A stretch of 64,000 bases of DNA from Jeotgalibacillus sp. R-1-5s-1 (GTDB lineage: Bacteria > Bacillota > Bacilli > Bacillales > Jeotgalibacillaceae). Of the stretch, positions 16,459 to 25,084 are shown in pieces. The DNA is taken from NCBI RefSeq assembly GCF_004405105.1, contig NZ_SORW01000002.1, positions 62,001-126,000 on the forward strand, given 5' to 3'. The notes beneath the pieces are model-generated. The model was not told the origin of the DNA, made no database searches, and saw nothing but the letters and a program-made list of their open reading frames with translations. Within the stretch, counting starts at the first letter, position 1. Every line of letters starts with the position of its first letter. The translations under genes were made by a program, and so were the position numbers.

Positions 16459-17524
16459 AATCTCAGGATGGCAGCTCTTTTTTTTAATTGTCCAAACACA
16501 AATTGGAGTAGGAGCACTTTCAATGCCTGCTGATATTTCAATTGAATCGGGCCACGACGCATGGATTTCTCTCGTTATTGCAGGGGTTCTGATGCAGATT
16601 CTAATACTTTTTTATTTCTGGATGATGACGACCGCAGGGGATATGAGTTATTTCGACATTACCAAAAAAGCTTTTGGGAAAATTGCGGGTAGATGTTTGA
16701 TTGCACTTTATAGTATTTATTTTATATATGTTGTTATTGTTTCCAACATCAGTTTTATCAAAGTCATCTCAGAATGGATTTATATGGACACGCCAAGATG
16801 GGTACTAATGATATTGTTCCTCTTACCGGCTGTTTATCTTGTTCGTGGACATGTATCAACCATTGCCAGATTTTCAATGCTTGTTTCGTTTTTTCTGCCT
16901 ATTTTGGTTTTCATCCTTTTATTCGTATATACCCAGCCGGAGTTTTTATATTTACTCCCTGTCGGAGGAGAGGGAATAGAAAACATTTTGAAGGGATTAA
17001 GGCCTGCACTATTTGCTTTACTGGGGTTTGAAGCATTTCTTTATTTCAGTTCATATGTTAAGAAGGATCGGAAAAAAGAATTAAAAAAAGCAACATATGC
17101 AACCTTATTTGTTTTCATTTTTTATTTGTTCCTTATCATCACTACACAGGTGTTTTTTTATGTTGATGAGATTAAAATCATTCCTTATCCGGTACTCTAC
17201 ATCATGAAGGCATTAAGCTTTGTTATTGTTGATCGGGTCGATCTGCTGTTTTTAACTTTTTGGATGGTCATCGCTGCAACTTCGTTAATGAACTATTTAT
17301 TTATCAGTTCCCAGGCTGTCAGGGATGTCTTTCTACTGAAAGATCACTCCAATGCTGTTGTGATCATTGCTTTGCTTGTCCTGTTCATATCGAGTATTCC
17401 AACAACAAAAACAGATGTAAAAGAATGGACAAATGTTCTACTATATCTTTCAGTGGTTTTCACAATTTTTCTCCCTTTTATTACTTTTATATTATTCAGG
17501 TTAAGGAGAAGGATCGAGAAATGA
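16442..17524 (+). CDS. Spore germinant receptor B subunit (GerAB family)
   Basis: Amino acid permease-like subunit with about ten membrane helices in 360 residues. It opens with ISGWQLFFLIVQTQIGVGAL, the helix-1 motif of the GerAB/spore permease family. Structural and genetic work on the family places the germinant-binding pocket in this subunit. ATG at 16442 follows GGTGG; the frame is open upstream to 16391 inside the A gene, without RBS. The stop codon overlaps the C subunit start as ATGA. Confidence 0.95.
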   Translation: MNEKNEISGWQLFFLIVQTQIGVGALSMPADISIESGHDAWISLVIAGVLMQILILFYFWMMTTAGDMSYFDITKKAFGKIAGRCLIALYSIYFIYVVIVSNISFIKVISEWIYMDTPRWVLMILFLLPAVYLVRGHVSTIARFSMLVSFFLPILVFILLFVYTQPEFLYLLPVGGEGIENILKGLRPALFALLGFEAFLYFSSYVKKDRKKELKKATYATLFVFIFYLFLIITTQVFFYVDEIKIIPYPVLYIMKALSFVIVDRVDLLFLTFWMVIAATSLMNYLFISSQAVRDVFLLKDHSNAVVIIALLVLFISSIPTTKTDVKEWTNVLLYLSVVFTIFLPFITFILFRLRRRIEK

Positions 17525-18615
17525 AAAAATATTTGTATTTATTACCGGCTATAATTTTACTATCCGGTTGCTGGGACCAAAATCTGTTGAAGGATGTTCA
17601 GTTAGTCTATACCGTTGGCTGGGATCAGAATGAGGATGGATCGGTTACTTCCACTGCTTTGGCTCCTCCGATTGATCAGACTGTAGAGCATGTAAATAGA
17701 TTGACAATAGAGGGTAATACATTGAGAGACGCGCGTTATAACATGGATGTATATGTTGCAGAACATATTGATTTTGCTAAGCTTCAAGCAGGAATCGTTG
17801 GAATTGATATGGCGAGAGACAAGCTGTATCCTTTTTTAGACGTGCTTTATCGTAATCCTAAGAATCATTTAAATGCCAGAATTGCCATGACGAACACCAG
17901 TGCAGCTGAATTACTGTCATCCAAAATTGACTCACAGAGAAATCAATCAGAATACTTTTCGGGTTTACTTGAAAGCTCTGAGTTAACAAGTGTAGTCCCG
18001 AATATATCTTTACAACGCGCCTGCACCATTTTATTTGATCCCGGCACAGATTTATACTTGCCTTATATTACTTATGAAAAAGATATGTTAAGGGCGAAAG
18101 TTTCCGGAATCGGACTATTTAGCAAACAGAAATATACAGACGTTTATTTGAATGAGGATCAAAGCGTCATCTTTAATATTCTTAATAATGAGACCAGTAC
18201 GATTGTAACGTTAACAAAAAGAATTACAGACGGGAAAGAACCGGAAGTGTCCAATTGGGTTTCTGTAAATATTGAAAAATCAAAAACAGATATAAAAATA
18301 AAAGAGAACCCTTTTAGGGCAGAAATTACGCTGAAGGCAGATATTACCATTTCGGAATATGGTCCTGACCATTTACAAAGTGAAAAGAAATTGAATGAAT
18401 TTAAAGCCTTTTGGGAAAAAGAATTAAAAAAGGATATTGATGAGATATTGGAAATAACACAGGAAGTTGAATCCGACGTTTTGGGAATCGGAAAGAGAAC
18501 GGCCGCATTTAAGCCTGCATATTGGGATGAAGAAAGATGGCATGACATATACAGGGATATGGAGATTACTTCAAAAGTATCTGTCAAGATGATTGGTACG
18601 GGAATTATTGACTGA
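17521..18615 (+). CDS. Spore germinant receptor C subunit (GerAC family lipoprotein)
   Basis: Lipoprotein subunit: MKKYLYLLPAIILLSGCWD has a lipobox LSGC followed by the WD residues common in GerAC proteins. The 364-residue protein ends with the Ger(x)C C-terminal domain. The ATG at 17521 overlaps the B subunit stop (ATGA) and is preceded by AGGAGAAGG. An upstream open frame from 17260 runs inside the B gene and is not used. No strong terminator is seen before the next gene. Confidence 0.95.
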   Translation: MKKYLYLLPAIILLSGCWDQNLLKDVQLVYTVGWDQNEDGSVTSTALAPPIDQTVEHVNRLTIEGNTLRDARYNMDVYVAEHIDFAKLQAGIVGIDMARDKLYPFLDVLYRNPKNHLNARIAMTNTSAAELLSSKIDSQRNQSEYFSGLLESSELTSVVPNISLQRACTILFDPGTDLYLPYITYEKDMLRAKVSGIGLFSKQKYTDVYLNEDQSVIFNILNNETSTIVTLTKRITDGKEPEVSNWVSVNIEKSKTDIKIKENPFRAEITLKADITISEYGPDHLQSEKKLNEFKAFWEKELKKDIDEILEITQEVESDVLGIGKRTAAFKPAYWDEERWHDIYRDMEITSKVSVKMIGTGIID

Positions 18616-18697
18616 TCAACATCACGAAGGTTAAAAGTTGCATTTCAGACATTTTCATTCATACTTGAAGTATCAATAGCTGATGGAGTGAACGTCA

Positions 18698-19477
18698 ATG
18701 ACAAAAACCGTTCTAATTACTGGTGGAACAAAGGGAATCGGGAAGGTTACAGCACTACAATTTGCTGAAAAAAAATATCAGATTGTGGTGAACTACCGTT
18801 CTGATGAAAAACAGGCAGAACAGTTCGCCAGCAAGCTGTCCCTCGTAAGCGGGAAAGAATGCAAAATAATTAAAGCAGATATATCAACTGAAAAAGGTTG
18901 CGAATCTTTAGTTTCAAAAATAAAAGAACACCAACTTCATATTGATATTTTAATTCACAACGCCGGACCTTATATCAGTGACCGGAAAAAAATGACTGAG
19001 TATTCTTTTAATGAATGGAGCACCATGATTAATGGAAATCTTAATGCGGTTTTTCATTTATCTAAAGCTTTTATTCCTCATATGAGAGAGCAGAAATGGG
19101 GACGTATCATTACATACGGGTTTGACCGTGCCGAAACCGCACCAGGATGGATGTACAGGTCTGCATTTGCTGCGGCAAAAAGCGGTCTTGTTTCACTTAC
19201 AAAGACCATCTCAATGGAAGAGGCTGAAAACGGGATTACCGCTAATATGGTATGTCCTGGAGATATTACAGGGGAATGGAAAGAAAAAGTGATTGAAAGC
19301 GCTCAGGAATCAGATGATCATCAAAATCCTGTTGGTCGTCCCGGAACCGGGGAGGATCTGGCCAGAATGATTTCATTCCTTTGTGATGATCATTCTGACT
19401 TTGTTACAGGCGCAGTTATCCCTGTAACAGGAGGAAAGGATGTTCTTGGGAAGGTTTTTCGGGACACTGTACGATAA
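18698..19477 (+). CDS. Short-chain dehydrogenase/reductase with Phe in the catalytic Tyr position
   Basis: FabG-like SDR fold: GGTKGIG nucleotide-binding motif near residue 8, NAGP, a catalytic serine region replaced by ITYGFD, and GRPGTGEDLARMISFL with TGAVIPVTGG near the end. Where classical SDRs have YxxxK, the sequence reads YRSAFAAAKSG: phenylalanine, not tyrosine, precedes AAAK. I recall this as shared by a Bacillus subgroup near YtkK, so it may be a family trait rather than a lesion. Substrate is unknown; a non-classical or non-catalytic role is possible. Confidence 0.85.
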   Translation: MTKTVLITGGTKGIGKVTALQFAEKKYQIVVNYRSDEKQAEQFASKLSLVSGKECKIIKADISTEKGCESLVSKIKEHQLHIDILIHNAGPYISDRKKMTEYSFNEWSTMINGNLNAVFHLSKAFIPHMREQKWGRIITYGFDRAETAPGWMYRSAFAAAKSGLVSLTKTISMEEAENGITANMVCPGDITGEWKEKVIESAQESDDHQNPVGRPGTGEDLARMISFLCDDHSDFVTGAVIPVTGGKDVLGKVFRDTVR

Positions 19478-19498
19478 TCTTCATCAGATTTGAATATG

Positions 19499-19542
19499 TA
19501 AAAAAGGTGGGACAACTCTGATCAGAGTTTTGTCCCACCTTC
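19499..19542 (-). terminator. Terminator overlapping the 3' coding end of the MATE gene
   Basis: AAGGTGGGACAA (19503-19514) pairs with TTGTCCCACCTT (19530-19541) around a CTCTGATCAGAG inner stem. Six A at 19500-19505 give the U-tract on the minus strand. The MATE stop codon (19522-19524) lies inside the hairpin, so the last codons form one arm of the terminator. It may also end the SDR transcript from the other side. Confidence 0.8.
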
Positions 19543-20889
19543 GATTTTCATCTTTTTTTTCTGAATAATGGTCATTCGGATTGTCAGTGTAATTGCGCCT
19601 GCTGTTAAGCCGGCAATCAGACCGATCCAGTAACCAAAGTAACTGAAGTCTGTATAGTTAGCCAATAGATAGCCGCTTGGTAATCCGATCACCCAATAGG
19701 AGATCATCGTCATAATTAATGTAATGTTAACATCTTTATAACCTCTCAAAATACCCTGGACAGGGGCCTGCACTGCATCGGACAGCTGAAAGAGAACAGC
19801 AAAAAATAAAAACTGTGCAGTAAGTCCAATCACCTGTTGATCCGTTACATAAATAGATGCAACCTGATCCCTGAAGAGATAAGTTAGAATACCTGCGCCT
19901 GCTGCAATTGTCACAGCGACTGTCAGGCCCAGATAGCTGTATGTTCTGGCATCCCTGAATCTTTTCGCACCAGCTTCAAAGCCGACAACAATGGTTAATG
20001 CCATAGATATACTTAACGGAATCATATATAAAAATGATGAAAAGTTCAGAGCTGCCTGATGAGCCGCAACGACTTCCGTGGAATACGCACTCATGAACAG
20101 TGTGACGGCAGAAAAAATACTTGTTTCAAAAAATATTGAGAATCCGATTGGGATCCCGATTATGAGAATTTCTTTCCATTTAGAAAAATCAAACGGAACA
20201 GCTTTATTAAAAATCCGATACAGATTAAATGGCCGTTTTGTTTGTACGATATATATGGAAATGGCGGCGATCAGCCAGTAGGTTATAGCGGATGCAACGC
20301 CTGCGCCAACTCCTCCGAGTGCAGGTAAACCGAGCTTTCCAAAAATCAGCAAATAATTAAACAGGACATTAATCGGCAGAGACATTAATGTGACATACAT
20401 CGTGACTCTTGTGAATCCAAGTGCATCTATAAAAGAGCGCAGAACATTATAAACGAACAGTGGGAAAATCCCGGCTGATAAAGCAAGAAGATAAAGTCCG
20501 GCAACTCTTCTTACCTCGTCTTCAATGTTCATAAATGCTAGGATCGGTTCTACTAAAAAAAGGCCCAAAATTAAAATGATCAGCGCCATAAAGAGGGCCA
20601 CATAAATACCCTGAATAACAGTATGCTGAACCTGGTTCTCTTTTTTTCCACCCATAAGCTGGGCAACAATAGGGGTAACGGATAATAATATACCTGACAG
20701 CCCTGTAAAAACCGGCATCCATAAGGACGAGCCTATCGCCACTCCGGCAAGATCAACTGTTGAATATTGTCCTGACATAATTGTGTCAAAAAAATTCATG
20801 GCAAAAAGACCAAGCTGAGTGACCAGGATCGGAACAAGTATAATGGAGAACTGCTTTATTTTTTGATGTAATGTGAACGTTTGTTCCAA
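19522..20889 (-). CDS. MATE family multidrug efflux transporter (NorM type)
   Basis: Inner-membrane cation/drug antiporter of 455 residues with about 12 helices in two MatE repeats. The N-terminus VPILVTQLGLFAMNFFDTIM is the typical NorM helix 1, and QLMGGKKENQVQHTVIQG the first cytoplasmic loop. The start is a TTG at 20889, ten bases after AAAGGAG. Related B. subtilis proteins include YojI. It stands alone, divergent from the carotenoid cluster. Confidence 0.92.
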   Translation of the reverse strand: MEQTFTLHQKIKQFSIILVPILVTQLGLFAMNFFDTIMSGQYSTVDLAGVAIGSSLWMPVFTGLSGILLSVTPIVAQLMGGKKENQVQHTVIQGIYVALFMALIILILGLFLVEPILAFMNIEDEVRRVAGLYLLALSAGIFPLFVYNVLRSFIDALGFTRVTMYVTLMSLPINVLFNYLLIFGKLGLPALGGVGAGVASAITYWLIAAISIYIVQTKRPFNLYRIFNKAVPFDFSKWKEILIIGIPIGFSIFFETSIFSAVTLFMSAYSTEVVAAHQAALNFSSFLYMIPLSISMALTIVVGFEAGAKRFRDARTYSYLGLTVAVTIAAGAGILTYLFRDQVASIYVTDQQVIGLTAQFLFFAVLFQLSDAVQAPVQGILRGYKDVNITLIMTMISYWVIGLPSGYLLANYTDFSYFGYWIGLIAGLTAGAITLTIRMTIIQKKKMKIEGGTKL

Positions 20890-20984
20890 TTCAGATCAGC
20901 TCCTTTAATTTAAATGAAAACAAATGAATTATAACATAGAAAGAATTCAGATGTAGTTGGAATCGTTGATTGGATGGTGAAGAT

Positions 20985-21740
20985 ATGAATATTGTATGGA
21001 AAGTATTTTTAGTCTGGTATGCAGTAGGTGTCGTATTGGTTTCTTTTGACCTGCTCCCACCATGGTTGGAGTGGGCAAATGCGGTGTTTTTATATTTGTC
21101 AGGGATTCTGGCAATCTACTATTCCATGACAGTACTTGGGAAAATAAAAGGGTTTCTGATAAGCCTGTTCATTATGGCTTTTACGATGTGGGCAGAATCT
21201 CTTGGTGTCAAATACGGCTGGATTTTCGGCTCGTATCATTATGAACAGGATTTCGGTATTCAGATTTTCGGCGTGCCGATTACAATTGGATTCGCCTGGG
21301 TAATGGTGATTTTTACATCAATGAGCATTGTAATTAACATATTTAATGAACAAAAAACGCTGTTAAAAGCGCTGCTTTATGCATTTATCACATCATTGCT
21401 GGCTGTTACGATGGATCTCATTATTGATCCTGTAGCTGTTGCTGCAAAGCAGTATTGGGTTTGGGATGATACAGGTCCCTATTATGGTGTACCAAATCAG
21501 AACTTTGCAGGATGGTTTTATGTGTCGTTCGGGATTCAGTTTATCCTTTATTTCCTGATTGGAAGACACACACCACCAGCGGATTGGACTTCAAGGATCA
21601 GGGCACTTTACTTCATGATGATTGGGATGTTTGTGGTTACATCGCTTGCTTATCAGCTGTACTTAGCGGTCATCGTTACACTTAGCAGTTTATTGATTGT
21701 CTGTCTCCTGATTTACTTTGTGAGGAGGAAGCTCTCATGA
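20985..21740 (+). CDS. CruF-type carotenoid hydratase (DUF422 family)
   Basis: Integral membrane protein of 251 residues with about seven helices, of the carotenoid biosynthesis family that includes CruF hydratases, which add water to the terminal double bond of an acyclic carotene. Recognisable segments are MWAESLGVKYGWIFGSYHY, the Asp-containing MDLIIDPVAVAAKQYWVWD, and GPYYGVPNQNFAGW. The ATG at 20985 follows GGTGAAG. It overlaps the next gene by four bases. In this cluster its hydroxylated product would be the acceptor for the glycosyltransferase (inference). Confidence 0.85.
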   Translation: MNIVWKVFLVWYAVGVVLVSFDLLPPWLEWANAVFLYLSGILAIYYSMTVLGKIKGFLISLFIMAFTMWAESLGVKYGWIFGSYHYEQDFGIQIFGVPITIGFAWVMVIFTSMSIVINIFNEQKTLLKALLYAFITSLLAVTMDLIIDPVAVAAKQYWVWDDTGPYYGVPNQNFAGWFYVSFGIQFILYFLIGRHTPPADWTSRIRALYFMMIGMFVVTSLAYQLYLAVIVTLSSLLIVCLLIYFVRRKLS

Positions 21741-22471
21741 AGCCTGAAAAATCAAAAAGGACTGAACGCTTATTATCGTCGTTTCTGACTTATCAATTCA
21801 AAAAACATTTTTATCGCGTTTACATTCAGGATCAACGCACGAAATCAGCGTCGGGTGGTAAACAATATCTGATCAATCATTCCAGCTGGTGGGACGGTCT
21901 GCTCGTCTTTTATTTAAACCAAAAGGTCGTTAAAGAGGACTCATATGCGATGATGAGCCGGAAGGGAGTAGAAGAATTTCCTTTCTTTTCGAAAATTGGT
22001 GCTTTTGCAGTTGATCCGTCATCTCCTAAAAGCCTGATCAGACAGCTCAAATTAGCAAAAGATTTACTGGATGATCAAAAAAGCATCTGGATTTTCCCTC
22101 AAGGAAAAGAAGAACATATTGAAAAGCGGCCCATGACCTTTATGAGTGGACCGGCTTATTTAGTAGAGCAGGCTGATAAACACGATATTATTCCGGTTTC
22201 AGCGTACTATACCTTCCGACATGATCAGCGGCCGGAATTGTTTATTTGGATTGGTAAAGAGATCAGCAGTACGGCTTTTGACGGGATGAGCAGGGCACAG
22301 ATCAATGAATCACTCAAAACTTCGTGTGAGAGACAACTGGATCAGATAAAAACGGATTTAATTGAAGAACAAATAACAGGCTACAGCCCTTTTCTTAAAG
22401 GATTTCCAACGGCAAGTGAATGGCTGCAGTTCTTCAAGCGGCTGTCACCTGACAAAAAGGAGAAGTCATGA
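21737..22471 (+). CDS. PlsC-like acyltransferase of carotenoid cluster
   Basis: Lysophospholipid acyltransferase-like enzyme of 244 residues. The catalytic NHSSWWD provides HxxxxD, and the substrate motif is FPQGKEE instead of the usual FPEGT. Embedded in a coupled carotenoid operon, it is the likely acylase of a carotenoid glycoside, comparable in role to CrtO of staphyloxanthin synthesis (inference from context). Starts and ends with four-base ATGA overlaps. Confidence 0.85.
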   Translation: MKPEKSKRTERLLSSFLTYQFKKHFYRVYIQDQRTKSASGGKQYLINHSSWWDGLLVFYLNQKVVKEDSYAMMSRKGVEEFPFFSKIGAFAVDPSSPKSLIRQLKLAKDLLDDQKSIWIFPQGKEEHIEKRPMTFMSGPAYLVEQADKHDIIPVSAYYTFRHDQRPELFIWIGKEISSTAFDGMSRAQINESLKTSCERQLDQIKTDLIEEQITGYSPFLKGFPTASEWLQFFKRLSPDKKEKS

Positions 22472-23553
22472 CTATTTATGTGCTTATTCTAATTGTTTTT
22501 CTGATCTTATCTGCCGTTAATGTTCTTACTATGCCTTCAATGAACAGAAAAAGTAATGGGAATGACCATGTAAGTGTATTAATTCCAATGAGAAATGAAG
22601 AAAAAAATGCTGAAGCGGTTATTCAATCAGTCCTACATAGCAGCCATCAAAATCTGGACATTGTTGTTTTAAATGATCATTCTACTGACGGAACAGCTGA
22701 AATTTTAAAAAAGTACCAACACAAAATTACAGTCATTGAAGGATCGAAGCTTCCTGATTCATGGGTAGGAAAAGTATTCGCCTGTCATCAGCTCAGCAAA
22801 CAGGCAAAAGGGGAGTACCTTCTGTTTATTGATGCGGATGTCAGAGTCGCACCTGAGGCAATCAGTCAGGCATTATGGCTGCAAAAAAAATATGATGCCG
22901 GATTGATTACCGGATTTCCACGCTTTCCGGTCAGGCCGCTGCTCGGCAAACTCCTGGTTCCGTTACAGCACTTTTTTATCTTTTTCCACCTGCCTAATCT
23001 GATAGCCAACTCAACGTTAAAGCCGGCTTTCACAGCTGCACACGGAGCTTTTATGTTCTTTGAAAGGGATGCCTATTTCTCTTCAGGTGGACACAGCTCG
23101 GTTTCAGGTTCTCTGGTGGAAGACGTTCATTTAACGAGGGTCTTGAAGAAAAAAGGCTACCGCTGCATCCTGGCAAACGTGACAAATAGTGTTACGTGCA
23201 AAATGTATGACGCTAACAAGGATGTATGGGAAGGGTTTCTGAAGAATGTCTTTAATGGGATTGGAAAATCAAAAGCTGGTGCTGCAGGTGTCATGCTGTT
23301 TTATTTTGCCTTTTATTTTCTACCCCTGCCTTTCGCGATATATGGTTTGGCGGGTGATTATATCTGGATAATACCGCTTTTAGTGGTCTGGGCACAGACG
23401 TTTTTGATCGACATTGCAACAAAACAAAGCCCGTTTCATTTTATTCTGATGCCATTTTCAGCTCTTGCATTGATCGCGCTGCTCAGTGCTTCAATGATGA
23501 AAAGTATTCTTAATAAAGGGTACACATGGAAAGGAAGAGTGTATAAATCATGA
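22468..23553 (+). CDS. Family 2 glycosyltransferase of carotenoid cluster
   Basis: GT-A fold transferase of 361 residues. After an N-terminal membrane helix come SVLIPMRNEEKNAEAVIQS, VVLNDHSTDGTAEIL and LFIDADVRVAPEA (the DxD metal site), then EDVHLTRVLKKKGYR (the ED base motif), and three C-terminal helices. It resembles CrtQ-type 4,4-diaponeurosporenoate glycosyltransferase. It likely glycosylates the hydroxylated carotenoid made here. Overlaps neighbours by ATGA on both sides. Confidence 0.87.
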   Translation: MTIYVLILIVFLILSAVNVLTMPSMNRKSNGNDHVSVLIPMRNEEKNAEAVIQSVLHSSHQNLDIVVLNDHSTDGTAEILKKYQHKITVIEGSKLPDSWVGKVFACHQLSKQAKGEYLLFIDADVRVAPEAISQALWLQKKYDAGLITGFPRFPVRPLLGKLLVPLQHFFIFFHLPNLIANSTLKPAFTAAHGAFMFFERDAYFSSGGHSSVSGSLVEDVHLTRVLKKKGYRCILANVTNSVTCKMYDANKDVWEGFLKNVFNGIGKSKAGAAGVMLFYFAFYFLPLPFAIYGLAGDYIWIIPLLVVWAQTFLIDIATKQSPFHFILMPFSALALIALLSASMMKSILNKGYTWKGRVYKS

Positions 23554-25010
23554 AAGCAGTCATTGTTGGGGCAGGGCTCGGAGGCTTAGCAGCAGGGGTT
23601 CGTCTCCAGAATGCCGGATACGATGTCACGATCGTTGAGAAAAACGATCATGTTGGAGGAAAAATGATGCCGGTTAAGATCGGTGACTATTCTTTTGATT
23701 TTGGTCCTAATACGATCACGATGCCCTGGGTATTTGAATCAGTCCTTGATCCTACTGAATTTGATCTGTCAGATTATTTGAATTTCATAAAACTTGAAAG
23801 ACATACATTGAATGTCTTTCCGGACGGATCTCAGCTGCTTCAGTCAGTTCATCCCGACGAAATGATTAATCAGTTTAAGAAGCTGGATCCTCCTGCAGCA
23901 CAGAAATACTGGGATTATTTAAAAGAAGTAAGCAGGCTGTATAAGCAGTCCGAGAACGGCTTCTTCAATAGAACGTTCTCTTCCTGGCGGGACTATCTAT
24001 CCCCTGGACTGACTTCTGCATTTTTATCAGTCCGGCCATTTGAAAAATTGGACCATTTTCATCGCAGGTATTTTTCAAATCCGGATGTCCTGAAAGTATT
24101 TAACCGTTATGCAACTTATATTGGATCCTCACCTTTTAAAAGTCCTGCAACGTTTGGGATGATTGGTCACCTTGAAATGAGTACAGGCGTTTTTACAGTG
24201 AAAGGCGGAAATCCCAAAATAGCAGAAGCGTATGCAGATGTATTCAGGAAAACAGGTGGGACAATTCTTCTGAATACAGAGGCAGAAGAAATCCTGATGA
24301 ACGGTAACAAAGCCGGTTCTGTCAAACTTCATTCCGGACATCTGCTGAAAGCTGATGAGGTGATTATTAACGGTGACTTTGTCACAGCGACCAAAAAGCT
24401 GATTCCGCAGAAATACAGGCGGTCATTACCTGATTCAACATTGGACGGATACGAACCTTCGATTTCGGCGTTTGTTATTTTAGCGGGATTAAAAGAACGT
24501 AATGAATCCATTCACCATCACCATGTGTTTTTTCCTGAGGATTATGAAAAGGAATTTCATGATATATTTAAGGAAAATAAGCTTCCTGAAGATCCAACGA
24601 TTTATATCAGTCACAGTGCTGCAACTGATTCCGATGTATCAAAAGGGAGTAATTTATTTATTCTGGTGAATGCCCCGGCAACAAAGGTGAAGAATCCGGA
24701 ACAGTATAAAAACAAAATTTACGACATGCTCGAACGTAAAGGGGTTCCGATCAGAGAACAGCTTGAGGTTGAAAAAATCTTTACCCCTGATGACCTGGCT
24801 GATAAATTTTACGCATATAAAGGATCAATCTATGGGATCTCTTCGCATTCCATGAAAGATTCATTTCTTCGCCCGCGTAATAAAAGCAGGGACATTGAGA
24901 ACCTCTATTATACTGGCGGAACGACTCATCCGGGAGGCGGATCGCCAATGGTTGTATTGAGTGGAATCAATGTATCGAACATGATTTTAAAGAAAAACGT
25001 GAAAAAGTAG
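23550..25010 (+). CDS. Phytoene desaturase family protein (CrtN-like)
   Basis: FAD-dependent carotenoid desaturase/oxidase of 486 residues: dinucleotide motif VGAGLGGLAAGVRLQNAGY, followed by VEKNDHVGGKMM, and the C-terminal FAD contact YYTGGTTHPGGGSPMVVLSG typical of CrtI/CrtN. It is the last gene of a four-gene coupled run. No crtM squalene/dehydrosqualene synthase is present in the window, so the precursor is made elsewhere. Whether it desaturates or oxidises (CrtN, CrtP or CrtNc type) cannot be fixed from sequence alone. Confidence 0.9.
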   Translation: MKAVIVGAGLGGLAAGVRLQNAGYDVTIVEKNDHVGGKMMPVKIGDYSFDFGPNTITMPWVFESVLDPTEFDLSDYLNFIKLERHTLNVFPDGSQLLQSVHPDEMINQFKKLDPPAAQKYWDYLKEVSRLYKQSENGFFNRTFSSWRDYLSPGLTSAFLSVRPFEKLDHFHRRYFSNPDVLKVFNRYATYIGSSPFKSPATFGMIGHLEMSTGVFTVKGGNPKIAEAYADVFRKTGGTILLNTEAEEILMNGNKAGSVKLHSGHLLKADEVIINGDFVTATKKLIPQKYRRSLPDSTLDGYEPSISAFVILAGLKERNESIHHHHVFFPEDYEKEFHDIFKENKLPEDPTIYISHSAATDSDVSKGSNLFILVNAPATKVKNPEQYKNKIYDMLERKGVPIREQLEVEKIFTPDDLADKFYAYKGSIYGISSHSMKDSFLRPRNKSRDIENLYYTGGTTHPGGGSPMVVLSGINVSNMILKKNVKK

Positions 25011-25084
25011 CTCAACTTCCCGTATAATGTTACTTGCTTATGTATAATAATCAAAGTAAGTAATTTTGAGATTGGAGTAAGAAC

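Noticed and set aside
17260-17520. An N-terminal extension of the GerAC protein
   Set aside because: It lies inside the GerAB gene in another frame; the lipoprotein signal starts at ATG 17521 with a good RBS.
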